Part shown: in pieces, positions 10,014 to 18,014 of the stretch
Layout of the letters: every line of letters starts with the position of its first letter
Position numbering within the stretch: position 1 is the first letter of the stretch
From: Caballeronia sp. M1242
GTDB lineage: Bacteria > Pseudomonadota > Gammaproteobacteria > Burkholderiales > Burkholderiaceae
Length of the DNA: 64,000 bases
NCBI RefSeq assembly: GCF_017220215.1
Contig: NZ_CP071129.1
Coordinates: forward strand, 1,860,001-1,924,000
Direction of reading: 5' to 3'
Made by a program: the position numbers and the translations under genes
Notes under the pieces: model-generated
The model's input: only the letters and a program-made list of their open reading frames with translations
Databases searched by the model: none
Told to the model about the DNA's origin: nothing

Positions 10014-11384
10014 ATGGCAAAGGTAAATTTCACGGCGGCGCGTGTTGGCGGGCATAGCTGCCCCGACGGCAAGTCGCAGGCGTTCATATGGGACACCGGT
10101 GCCACCGGCCTCGGCTTACGCGCGACGACGGCCGGAGCCCGCACTTATGTGTGGCAGGGCAAGCTAGGCGGCGCGACCATCCGCGTTTCGATAGGTGCGC
10201 CAAAAGATTGGGGCATCGACGCTGCCCGAGATGAGGCGCGACGGTTAAAACGACTAGCCGACAAAGGGAAAGACCCGCGCGAGGAAAAGGCGGAGCAGCT
10301 TGCCGCCACCGCCGCCCGCCGGCTTGAAGCGCGCCGCAAGGACGCCAACGTGCGCGAGGCTTGGGAAGCCTATCTGGCCGCTCATAAATCGAAGTGGAGC
10401 GAGCGCCACTATGACGACCATATCCGACTTGCGCATGCGGGCGGCGAGGAGCGGCGTCGCGGCTCCGGATTGACTGTCGCAGGACCACTCGCCCCGCTCA
10501 TGCGATTCAAACTTTCCGACCTCGAGGCCGAGCGCGTGGCCGAGTGGCTGCATGAAGAGGCGCAGAGCCGCCCCACGAATGCCGAGCAGTCGTATCGCAA
10601 ACTGCGCGCGTTCATCCGATGGTGCGACGAACGCCCGGACTATCGTGGGCTCGTCCCTGACGGCGCATACACTGCGCGCACGGTGCGCGACGCTGTACCC
10701 CGCCCCAAAGCGAAAGCCGACTGTCTTCAGCGTGAGCAACTTGCGGCGTGGTTCGCCGCGGTGCGCCGTATCGGCAACCCGGTAATCTCCATCTACCTGC
10801 AGGTCCTCCTATTGAGCGGCGCGCGCCGAGAGGAGCTCGCAGGGCTTCGATGGGATGACGTGGATTTCCAGTGGCGCAGCATTCATCTCGATGACAAGAT
10901 CGAAAAGGACGCGGGCCGCTTAGTTCCTATGACCCCCTACATGCGGAGCCTGCTGCTCGAATTGAAGCGGTTGAACGATACGCCGCCGAATGTGCGGACG
11001 CTGGTGCGGCTAGAGGCCGAAGGCAAGCCGTGGAAGCGCTCGGATTGGGTTTTCTCCAGCGCCCGCGCCGCCGATGGCAAGCTGGCCGAGCCGCGCATCG
11101 CACACAATAAGGCGCAGATTGCAGCCGGCTTGCCGCATATTAGCCTGCATGGACTGCGCCGCTCGTTCGGCACGCTCGCGGAGTGGGTAGAGTGCCCGGT
11201 GGGCGTGGTAGCGCAGATTCAAGGCCACAAGCCGAGCGCGCTAGCGGAAAAGCATTACCGCCGTCGCCCGCTGGATCTGCTTCGCATGTGGCACGACAAA
11301 ATCGAAGCATGGATGCTTGAGCAGGCGGGCATCTCGTTTGACTCCAGCGCAGCCGACCAATCGAATATGCGCGCAGTGGGTTAG
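10014..11384 (+). CDS. P4-type tyrosine integrase of the island
   Basis: 456-aa site-specific recombinase. I start at the ATG at 10014 (MAKVNFTAARV), preceded by GAGGGG; an in-frame ATG at 9936 lies among the arm-type repeats. The N-terminal region (IWDTGATGLGLRATTAGARTY) is the DUF4102-like arm-binding domain typical of P4-family integrases. The catalytic domain shows the Arg box (LLLSGARREELAGLRWDDV), the HGLRRSFGTLAEW box (H-x-x-R) and the GHKPSALAEKHYRR box with the Tyr nucleophile. It points inward from attL and is the probable enzyme for excision and integration at tRNA-Arg. Confidence 0.95.
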   Translation: MAKVNFTAARVGGHSCPDGKSQAFIWDTGATGLGLRATTAGARTYVWQGKLGGATIRVSIGAPKDWGIDAARDEARRLKRLADKGKDPREEKAEQLAATAARRLEARRKDANVREAWEAYLAAHKSKWSERHYDDHIRLAHAGGEERRRGSGLTVAGPLAPLMRFKLSDLEAERVAEWLHEEAQSRPTNAEQSYRKLRAFIRWCDERPDYRGLVPDGAYTARTVRDAVPRPKAKADCLQREQLAAWFAAVRRIGNPVISIYLQVLLLSGARREELAGLRWDDVDFQWRSIHLDDKIEKDAGRLVPMTPYMRSLLLELKRLNDTPPNVRTLVRLEAEGKPWKRSDWVFSSARAADGKLAEPRIAHNKAQIAAGLPHISLHGLRRSFGTLAEWVECPVGVVAQIQGHKPSALAEKHYRRRPLDLLRMWHDKIEAWMLEQAGISFDSSAADQSNMRAVG

Positions 11385-11498
11385 CCGATACGGCGGCGCG
11401 CAGCGTGCGCGGCCGCGATAGTTTGCTCCTGCCTACGCCGACGGGCGGAACGGCCGGGCACCTTCACCGGCCCGGCAGGGGCTCCGATTTGAAGGTTT

Positions 11499-12371
11499 AT
11501 GCATGAAGGTGTGCGGTCTATGAGGCGCAAGGTTGTTGTTTCAATCAATGGGGAAGAAGCGCTGCCGGTTCGGGCAATTCCGCTGGTGACTGGCTGGCTG
11601 TTCTCCCCCGATGCGGTTGCTGAGGTGTTCGGACGGCGTTGTGGCGAGGACTACCATTTCCAGATGCGCAAGGTTTCCACTTTCCGCATCAGAGACGGCA
11701 AGGTTGTGGAGGTGTTTTCCAAAGAGTGGAAACACGCTTTTGACGAGCTGCTGAGCCTCAAAGCCGAATTGAAGGCGAGATATAAGAACGACGAACAGGG
11801 ATACGTCGAGTGGAAGAAGAATGCGGTTCTCCTCCTGCCTGAAGGCGTGTTCGTCTGGAGACGCCAGTTCGAGGCTAACTTCGCCGAAGACCTAAGCCGG
11901 GTCATTCTCATATATGAAGAGTACGGCGACAGAGAATTGATCTATGACCCGATCTTTCCGGGCGGTTTAGACGCGCAACAAGTGCTTGCTGGATTCGTTA
12001 GTTCGGAAGTCGAGGCGGCGGCGCGCGACCAGGTAGTCGAAGCGGCCATCTCAGGTCCGAACCCCGAGATCGACAGCGCGCCGCCACAGGCAGCGTTTCA
12101 AGCTTACTCATTTCGAACGCGGACGCATAAGACGCCAACCAGAAATTACCCGCTGGACCACGTTATTAGAAAGGCGCGAAGTAACGCCGAAGAACCGGAT
12201 AACTACCACTCCGTATGGGCCGAACTTTTACTCCTAGCCGCCCTTGAGAGGCCCCCTACACCGCTTATGGGTCAAGTTGAAGGAGAAGGCATCAAGTACG
12301 ACTCCGGCAATAAGGTGAAATTCCTTACGAAGGATGCGCTGCGTAAGAGGATGAACCCGAGCGCCCGTTGA
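11499..12371 (+). CDS. Hypothetical protein, island
   Basis: 290-aa protein (283 aa if the ATG at 11520, better spaced from a GAAGGTG site, is used). I do not recognise a family. It is rich in charged residues, has no signal peptide or membrane segment, and the middle (FDELLSLKAELKARYKNDEQ, then WKKNAVLLLPEGVFVWRRQF) suggests a helical region followed by strands. The tail (KYDSGNKVKFLTKDALRKRM) is basic. It lies 114 nt after the integrase, in the same direction as the replication block, so may be regulatory or accessory. Confidence 0.6.
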   Translation: MHEGVRSMRRKVVVSINGEEALPVRAIPLVTGWLFSPDAVAEVFGRRCGEDYHFQMRKVSTFRIRDGKVVEVFSKEWKHAFDELLSLKAELKARYKNDEQGYVEWKKNAVLLLPEGVFVWRRQFEANFAEDLSRVILIYEEYGDRELIYDPIFPGGLDAQQVLAGFVSSEVEAAARDQVVEAAISGPNPEIDSAPPQAAFQAYSFRTRTHKTPTRNYPLDHVIRKARSNAEEPDNYHSVWAELLLLAALERPPTPLMGQVEGEGIKYDSGNKVKFLTKDALRKRMNPSAR

Positions 12372-12410
12372 CACCCTGTTGCGCCCGCTGGCGCCCACTG
12401 GTGCCCGTTT
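12361..12410. repeat. Five degenerate 10-bp tandem repeats
   Basis: Five consecutive 10-mers in register: GCGCCCGTTG, ACACCCTGTT, GCGCCCGCTG, GCGCCCACTG, GTGCCCGTTT. The first overlaps the last codons of the preceding gene. They lie just ahead of the HTH/replication genes, where iterons or operator arrays are often found. No function is shown. Confidence 0.4.
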
Positions 12411-12492
12411 GCATTGGAGAAATCGAGGCCGCGCCAAAGAATCCGTATCACCTGCAAATCAACGCCGCTCACACGGCAAAGGTGATACCGAC

Positions 12493-12702
12493 ATGACGAC
12501 TACCCAACTGCGGGCGATTGCAACGAATCGCTCGCTTCTCTCGACCGAAGAACTGGCTGCGCAGTTGACGCTGCGGCCGCAATCCATTCGCAAGCGCTAT
12601 TGCCAGACCGGCGCGTATTTCTGCCTGCGCCCGGTGAAGATGCCGAATGGCCGTTTGATGTGGCCCGCCGATGCCCTGGAACAATTGGCGGGAGCGCAGT
12701 AA
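12493..12702 (+). CDS. Small helix-turn-helix DNA-binding protein (excisionase/AlpA-like)
   Basis: 69-aa protein. The core LLSTEELAAQLTLRPQSIRK followed by MPNGRLMWPADALEQLAG has the MerR/excisionase-type winged-helix pattern: a 'select tool then read residue' helix pair and a short wing ending with a tryptophan strand. Likely roles are excision directionality factor or repressor of the island. The next gene starts immediately after its stop codon (12702/12703), which suggests translational coupling. Confidence 0.7.
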   Translation: MTTTQLRAIATNRSLLSTEELAAQLTLRPQSIRKRYCQTGAYFCLRPVKMPNGRLMWPADALEQLAGAQ

Positions 12703-13104
12703 ATGAAGAAGTCCGACCGCGACCAAGCAACGCCGGACTTCTTCGGAACCGCATTGAACCTCAGCAATGATACCGGCATATCCGACTTTGAGGGTGTCAC
12801 GAGTCCTCGTCAACTTCGTGTCATTCAGGGTTTGCTCGCACGCCCCAGCCTGACGCGGGAACAACTTGACCGCGTAGCCGGGTGCTCGAATGGTCCCGAC
12901 TTGGTACACGAGCTCCGCCGCAAGGGCCTCCGGATTCCGTGCGTCATGGGATCCGCAGTGGATCGTGACGGCAAGCCGATTAAGCGCGGCATCTATTTCT
13001 TCACCGAGCGTGACCGCCGCGCCGTTCGCGCTTGGCTGCGCCACTTCAACTCTGTGGCACAGCGCGAGCGCCCGTCGACTGCGCCTGCGGAACGGAGTGA
13101 ATGA
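12703..13104 (+). CDS. Hypothetical winged-helix-like protein
   Basis: 133-aa protein with no firm family match. Residues about 35-100 (TSPRQLRVIQGLLARPSLTR, then EQLDRVAGCSNGPDLVHELR and KGLRIPC) follow a winged-helix layout in which the second helix pair reads 'new object, select, repeat', as in small phage proteins placed before replication genes. It sits with zero gap after the HTH gene and zero gap before the next gene, so it belongs to the same operon. Confidence 0.55.
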   Translation: MKKSDRDQATPDFFGTALNLSNDTGISDFEGVTSPRQLRVIQGLLARPSLTREQLDRVAGCSNGPDLVHELRRKGLRIPCVMGSAVDRDGKPIKRGIYFFTERDRRAVRAWLRHFNSVAQRERPSTAPAERSE

Positions 13105-14142
13105 ATGCGCGACTACGCCAAGGTAAGCCCTCAATTTTGGATCGGCGGCACGGGCAAGAAGTTGCGCAAAGCAGGTGCTGAGGCTCAGGTTGTCGGCCTG
13201 TATCTGCTGAGTTCGCCCCACGCGAACATGATCGGCCTCTACTACGCACCGGTGACCTACATCTCGCACGATACCGGTTTGCCTTTCGAAGGGGCTTTGA
13301 AGGGCCTTCGAAGCTGCATCGAAGCAGGGTTTTGCCAATACGATGAAGCCTCGGAGATGGTTTGGGTCATGGAGATGGCGGCATACCAGATTGCACCGAC
13401 CCTTGCCGCCACCGATAAGCGCTGCGCAGGCGTTCAGAACGAGTACAACGCCCTTCCTGAAAACCCTTATCTGGCAGGCTTCTTCGACAAGTATCGCGCG
13501 TCGTTTCACATGACGAAGCGACGGCCGGGCGTCGCTCAGAAGCCAAGCTCCTTCGAAGCCCCTTCGAAGCCCCCTGCAAGCCAAGAACAGGAACAGGAAC
13601 AGGAACAGGAACAGGAACAGGAACAAAACTCCGTCGCCATCCCTAGCGGGCTGGCCGCTGTTTGCGAGTCAGCGGAAGCACATTCGAAGAATCGGGACGA
13701 ATCGCGCCAAGAAGTGGTCGTTCCGGATGAACCCGACAACACCACGCCACGCACGAGTGACGTCGAGGAAGTCTTTGCCTACTGGCAGCAGACGATGCGC
13801 TCGCCGCGCTCGAAGCTTGACGACAAGCGCCGCAAGCTCATCAAGCGTGCGCTCGACATGGGCTACAGCTCGGATGAACTCCGCACTGCAATACGCGGAT
13901 GCAGCCGTTCAGCGTGGCACATGGGGCAAAACGACCGGGGCGCGGTCTACAACGGGCTCGACCTGAGTCTTCGCGACGCTTCGAAAATCGATTCGTTCGT
14001 CGCCTACGATGCGAACCCGCCGCGCGCAAACGGACGGAGCACCCAAATTGCCGACCGCAACGAAGCCACCATCGCCGCGTTCCTTGGCGAGCACCCGGCG
14101 TCGGACGATGAACCGCTCACTATCGATATGGAAACCGTCTGA
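13105..14142 (+). CDS. Phage-type replication initiation protein
   Basis: 345-aa protein resembling phage replisome organiser/O-like proteins. N-terminal domain (about residues 1-130): YAKVSPQFWIGGTGKKLRKA then a winged-helix region typical of replication proteins of prophages and satellites. A Glu-Gln repeat at about 160-174 links it to a C-terminal domain (about 210-300) with VFAYWQQTMRSPRSKLDDKR and a small helical DNA-binding-like fold (KRRKLIKRALDMGYSSDELR). The stop overlaps the next ATG (TGATG), so the two are coupled. It probably binds an origin and recruits the downstream loader. Confidence 0.7.
   Translation: MRDYAKVSPQFWIGGTGKKLRKAGAEAQVVGLYLLSSPHANMIGLYYAPVTYISHDTGLPFEGALKGLRSCIEAGFCQYDEASEMVWVMEMAAYQIAPTLAATDKRCAGVQNEYNALPENPYLAGFFDKYRASFHMTKRRPGVAQKPSSFEAPSKPPASQEQEQEQEQEQEQEQNSVAIPSGLAAVCESAEAHSKNRDESRQEVVVPDEPDNTTPRTSDVEEVFAYWQQTMRSPRSKLDDKRRKLIKRALDMGYSSDELRTAIRGCSRSAWHMGQNDRGAVYNGLDLSLRDASKIDSFVAYDANPPRANGRSTQIADRNEATIAAFLGEHPASDDEPLTIDMETV
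13585..13626 (+). repeat. Hexanucleotide repeat coding for (EQ)7 linker
   Basis: Six perfect GAACAG units followed by GAACAA, in frame within the replication protein gene, encoding seven Glu-Gln pairs between the two domains. Unit changes keep the frame (6 nt), so slippage would alter linker length without inactivating the protein. Confidence 0.9.
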
Positions 14143-14897
14143 TGCAGGAATTCGAAAAGAAAAATTTCGCAGCGGCGCTTCGTGCGGCATTCGAAGTGGA
14201 AAATAAGCCGCTCCCGTCGCAGGAGGCGCTGCGCATATGGTGGACGCTGCTCTCCCCGTTCTCGCTCGAGCAAGTGCGCATTGCTTTGTCGCAGCACTTG
14301 GCGGAAAGCCGTTTCGCCCCGACCCCGAGCGACGTTATTTCTCGCCTGCCAAAACAGTCGGACGGATATCCTGGCACGGATGAGGCATGGGCAATCGCGC
14401 TGCGCGGCGCGGACGAGCGCGAATCGTGCATCACGCTTCCGGAAATCATCGAGGCGTTATCGATTGCGCGCCCTGTGCTAGACGGCGGCGACGAGATCGG
14501 CGCACGGATGGCTTTCCGCGAAGCGTACGGGCGTCTGATCCATATTGCGCATGCCGATCATCGTCGACCGAAGTGGTTCGCCTCTCTCGGTCGCGACGTT
14601 GGCATGCGCGAGGCCGTTGTGATGGAGGGCGTCCGCGCCGGTCGCATCTGCATTGCCGACGCACGCGCCCTCGTGCCTGCTCTTGCCGCGCCGGAAGGCG
14701 ATGCCCGTCCAGAGGTAGCCGAGCAGGGCCGCGCCCGTCTCCGCGAGCTTGTCGCTTCTCTGCCAAGCACCAGCGAAAAGATTGCCCGCGCGGCGGCGGC
14801 GCGAACGCAACGCGAGCGCGAAGCAACGCTTGCAGCTAAGGCCCGCGCGCAAAAGCTGACGGACGAACGTCAGGCGGCGCTCGCAACGGTGCGATAG
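14142..14897 (+). CDS. Helicase-loader-like phage replication protein
   Basis: 251-aa protein. Residues 1-70 (IWWTLLSPFSLEQVRIALSQ, then FAPTPSDVISRLPKQSDG) match the pattern of the G39P-like loader/inhibitor domain that delivers the replicative helicase in phages: a helical domain with the conserved 'P-T-x-x-D/E-I' turn. The C-terminal third is a basic, alanine-rich helix (IARAAAARTQREREATLAAK). Position directly after, and overlapping, the initiator gene supports this role. Exact family is uncertain. Confidence 0.6.
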   Translation: MQEFEKKNFAAALRAAFEVENKPLPSQEALRIWWTLLSPFSLEQVRIALSQHLAESRFAPTPSDVISRLPKQSDGYPGTDEAWAIALRGADERESCITLPEIIEALSIARPVLDGGDEIGARMAFREAYGRLIHIAHADHRRPKWFASLGRDVGMREAVVMEGVRAGRICIADARALVPALAAPEGDARPEVAEQGRARLRELVASLPSTSEKIARAAAARTQREREATLAAKARAQKLTDERQAALATVR

Positions 14898-15867
14898 CCG
14901 CTCAGATATAGCGCTGATTGGCCTGGATCAAATCAGGCAAGGGGGTAGTAGCGACGAACGCGTCGTAAGCCAACCCAGTGCCTTTAGCACGTCCAGGCGC
15001 TCGGGATTTCATCTGACCACCCTGATAACTTTTTATAACCAGCTACTGAGTCACAGAACTTCTGGGATAGGTCCAAAAATGCACAACATATTCGACACGC
15101 ACGACTGTATGACATTGCCATTCTCAAGTGCTGACTCTCGTGAAGTCTTCAAGGGAGAATAACTATGTGCTGCTCCTGTAGTGCTTCGGCGCCAGAAGCC
15201 GATCCAAAAATCGGCTAAGCCGCGATGATGGAGGCGCAGACTGGAAGCGACATGCTCCATGTATGCGCACGCGCGAGAGGCCGTGCGGAACTCCCTCCGA
15301 TGTCATACACTTGAACTGGCGGCGCGACTGAGGAAGTGGTCCGGTCAGTCGCATCAAGCGCGCTTAAGTTCGACATCCTGGCGCCGCCGCCCCATTCCCC
15401 GACTTCTCTAACCCGTTCCCCTCTCGTGCCAGCTGATCCATAAACGGCTTGAGCGCCGCAAGCGAAGCTGCTTATACCAATTCAATGGTTCATTGAGACG
15501 TTCCCCATTCAGGAACGACGTCATGGACGGGATGCCGATTACAGTCCGTTATGACTCTGATTCACCCTGATTCACCCCATGTACATGTATGCATGAGCCC
15601 ATGGTAGTCGACGCGATTTTACGATCCCGCATCCCCGCATCGCCCGTAAGGAAGGCCGAGCCCGACCCATAAGAGACGTTTCGACGCCATTGCCTGCAAA
15701 GGCTGCTTTCAGGCGGAGACCGGACAAGAAAGCGAGTCGAAAGGACACGCGCCGAAACGTTGAATTTCAAACCTGTGCGTCTAGTGAGGCCAAGATACGT
15801 TGTCCTGTGCCCCGTGATGCCATCGATTACGACAGCTGTTCTCGTTCTGTCGAACGTTACCTGAAAA
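14898..15867. other. Long intergenic stretch inside the island
   Basis: About 970 nt with no convincing long gene. It holds a 17-codon open frame with a good ribosome-binding site at 15165 and a short direct repeat (CTGATTCACC twice near 15555-15575). Several 60-75 codon frames on either strand lack start signals and coding character. The stretch separates the replication block from the ParB/recombinase block and may be a junction between elements. Confidence 0.45.
15165..15218 (+). CDS. Possible 17-aa cysteine-rich peptide
   Basis: Open frame MCCSCSASAPEADPKIG followed by TAA. GGGAGA lies 7 nt before the ATG, a strong ribosome-binding site in a region otherwise without genes. Three Cys in the first five residues recall regulatory leader peptides or small metal-binding peptides, but nothing identifiable follows in the same direction until 15868. 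Could be chance. Confidence 0.3.
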   Translation: MCCSCSASAPEADPKIG

Positions 15868-16227
15868 TTGTATGCACGGTGGAACTCCCAAGGTCAAAAC
15901 GACGATGCGCGGGTGCACTGCATGTGCTACCTGGTTTGCGCGTCGCTGGTGTCTCACGAACTAACTCGATCTTGGTCGTTGGTTCATTTAGTGGAGACCA
16001 CTCATGTGTGGCAGTCGCGCTACAGGACGTGGTTCGACCTTATGCTGCGCGTCCAACTCGGCCAACTTGCGCTTAGGATCTGCCGAGACCATATTAAGCA
16101 CGGGCGCTCCTGCCCCATGGTTCAAGACCTGTTCACCGATGAGCTAGCTCTGAACCGTGAGAGTGCAGTTGTGAGCGAGTTCTGGAAGCGCTGTGAGGAG
16201 ATGTTATACGATGACGGTCCGCGATGA
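15868..16227 (+). CDS. Hypothetical protein, paralogue of the gene at 26061
   Basis: 119-aa protein. It aligns along most of its length with the product at 26061-26405: LMLRVQLGQLALRICRDHIK here against WLERVRLGQLALQIARRDLK there, SHELTRSWSLVHLVE against SYSLTHEWRVDHVVE, and VQDLFTDELALN against VQALFTGDMQLN. No catalytic motif is evident; it looks like a small all-helical protein. The exact start is uncertain, with ATG at 15868. It is convergent with the ParB-like operon, ending 6 nt from its last stop codon. Confidence 0.6.
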   Translation: MYARWNSQGQNDDARVHCMCYLVCASLVSHELTRSWSLVHLVETTHVWQSRYRTWFDLMLRVQLGQLALRICRDHIKHGRSCPMVQDLFTDELALNRESAVVSEFWKRCEEMLYDDGPR

Positions 16228-16233
16228 TCTATG

Positions 16234-17136
16234 TCAAGCTTGTTCCAACGACACCGACTCGAGGATTAGTTCGAATTCTTTCACAAGATCGGGGTGATGA
16301 GCTAGGAGGTACCGCATAATTTCCTCATTCTCGAGCAACTTCGCCAGATATCCTCTTGCCAAGACTAGGTTCAAAACGTCTTGTCCGAAGCTTTGCTCAG
16401 CAAGCTTATACCTGTTCTGCAGATTGCCCATCTCACGTTCCATCCGCGCAATCTGTTCCTGGCTTACTACGATGCGCCGGGGGCGTCGTTTTCCTTCAAC
16501 GAGCCGATCCGAAGGGGTTGCGGCCAATAACGCCTCCGCATATGCAGCAGTGATATTGTTGGCTGCCAACATAAGTTCGATGCATTCGACCTGTCGCGTC
16601 GGCTTCATCCGGCGGAGCACGCGCGATAAGCTAGGGGAGAACTGCTGATCCTTGAGCAGTTCAATCGCCTCGGGACAGATCCCGTCTAACAGCGTGGCTT
16701 TGCTGATGATATGTGAAAGGTTGACGCCCAGCGCCTTGGCCAAGCGCTCCGGGGAGGCGCCCCGCTCCATCGCTCGACGGATCATGTAGTGCTCTTGTAG
16801 CGCGGAGAGGCGATTCACCCTGTTGTTGTAGGTGTATCCTTCGTCATCGGTAGAGACGAGACACGCTGCGTGCGAAATTCGCAGGGTCCGCAAGGCGATT
16901 AGGCGCAAGTGTCCATCTAGGAGAACAAAACCACCAAGGCCCTTGTCCTCCGGCATCACAGAAAGCGGCTCGATAAGGCCAACTTCCTGGATCGACGAAA
17001 CAATCTGTTTGAACTTCCGCGAATTCGCTAGCCCGGCTGTTGGCTGTCTTGACGGCAAGATAGACTCCAGCGGGACACTAATTGGCTCCGGGATGAATCC
17101 AAGTTGTACGCGGCTCATGCTGAACTCCCTGGCCAA
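16234..17136 (-). CDS. ParB/RepB-like protein 2
   Basis: 300-aa protein with a ParB/Srx-type N-terminal domain (about 15-105: ILPSRQPTAGLANSRKFKQI, then VSSIQEVGLIEPLSV and LLDGHLRLIALRTL) and a helix-turn-helix stretch (ERLAKALGVNLSHIISKATL). The rest resembles the C-terminal domain of RepB plasmid partition proteins, ending with a long helix. The GHLR motif replaces the ParB GERR CTP-binding box, and the ENxxR box is degraded. Its start overlaps the end of the preceding ParB-like gene by 22 nt. Third gene of the recombinase operon. Partition or DNA-bridging role is inferred. Confidence 0.75.
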   Translation of the reverse strand: MAREFSMSRVQLGFIPEPISVPLESILPSRQPTAGLANSRKFKQIVSSIQEVGLIEPLSVMPEDKGLGGFVLLDGHLRLIALRTLRISHAACLVSTDDEGYTYNNRVNRLSALQEHYMIRRAMERGASPERLAKALGVNLSHIISKATLLDGICPEAIELLKDQQFSPSLSRVLRRMKPTRQVECIELMLAANNITAAYAEALLAATPSDRLVEGKRRPRRIVVSQEQIARMEREMGNLQNRYKLAEQSFGQDVLNLVLARGYLAKLLENEEIMRYLLAHHPDLVKEFELILESVSLEQA

Positions 17137-18014
17137 ACGCGGTCAGCGATGTATTTTGGAAGTGAGCTGATTGCTTCGGCGCGAAGAAGATTCACGAAAT
17201 TTTCGTCTGCAAACAGCTGACGCAGCGCTCCTACGATAAAGAGAAGCCGCTGTTGCGTGAAGTCCGCCTTTCGAACAAGGACCTTTTGGCGCTTAGCTTC
17301 ATTCTGGTACGTCCTTATAAGCCCACTTGCAGTAAGCGTCGAACGTTTCCCAGGTGGCTTGTGAACGATTCCACGGCCCAGCAGTTGCCGCTTCTCGATC
17401 ACATGCCGCGCACGCACTAACTGTCGCCCTCGCAGTTGACCGCTTTCGTAAGCCTCTTGGAGAGCGGTTTGAACCGCCTTGTCGTCGTCACCAGCACGGA
17501 CAATAGAAAGTGCAGCATTCAACGGGATCGCCCCGCTTTCAACCGAAACGAGCAGTCGTTCCTCACCATGCTTCAAGAGTGTCATGATTCCCTGGACGTA
17601 TGACGTTGCGAGCCCAGTCTTATCTGATATTGCCTTAGCAGCGTAACCTTTGTCTGCCAACTGGCGAATCCCAAATAAAAGCTCAAGCGGTCGGTACTGG
17701 CGACGTGCAATGTTTTCGGCCAGACTCATGATGAGAGCATCTTCATCATCTACATCGACGACTAGCGCTGGAATTTCGCGCTCGCCCAGCGAGGTAAAAG
17801 CGGTTAAACGCCCCTCGCCACAGATGAGTATGAAGTGTTCCGTGCCGTCCGAGTGGGTTCTAGGGGCTACAACAATTGGCTTCTTCAGTCCGATCGTCTG
17901 TATGTTTCCAACAATCTCCTCGAAAATCCGGCTGTTGCGCTCACGGTGGTTCAATATCTCTATCCGATCTATCGGGATGGTTCGAATGACAAGCGGACTG
18001 GAACGTAAGTTCAT
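17115..18014 (-). CDS. ParB/RepB-like protein 1
   Basis: 299-aa protein closer to canonical ParB. The N-terminal domain contains EEIVGNIQTIGLKKPIVVAP, the CTP-binding-type box ICGEGRLTAFTSLGER, and the third box MSLAENIARRQYRPLE. It is followed by a helix-turn-helix (AAKAISDKTGLATSYVQGIM). The C-terminal third is basic and helical (YQNEAKRQKVLVRKADFTQQ). Its ATG overlaps the serine recombinase stop (4-nt ATGA), and its own end overlaps the next gene, so the three are translationally coupled. No ParA-type ATPase is nearby, unlike true partition loci. Confidence 0.78.
   Translation of the reverse strand: MNLRSSPLVIRTIPIDRIEILNHRERNSRIFEEIVGNIQTIGLKKPIVVAPRTHSDGTEHFILICGEGRLTAFTSLGEREIPALVVDVDDEDALIMSLAENIARRQYRPLELLFGIRQLADKGYAAKAISDKTGLATSYVQGIMTLLKHGEERLLVSVESGAIPLNAALSIVRAGDDDKAVQTALQEAYESGQLRGRQLVRARHVIEKRQLLGRGIVHKPPGKRSTLTASGLIRTYQNEAKRQKVLVRKADFTQQRLLFIVGALRQLFADENFVNLLRAEAISSLPKYIADRVWPGSSA

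Noticed and set aside
13585-13626. Possible CRISPR array
   Set aside because: Units are 6 bp with no spacers; it is a coding repeat. No CRISPR array or cas gene seen in the window.
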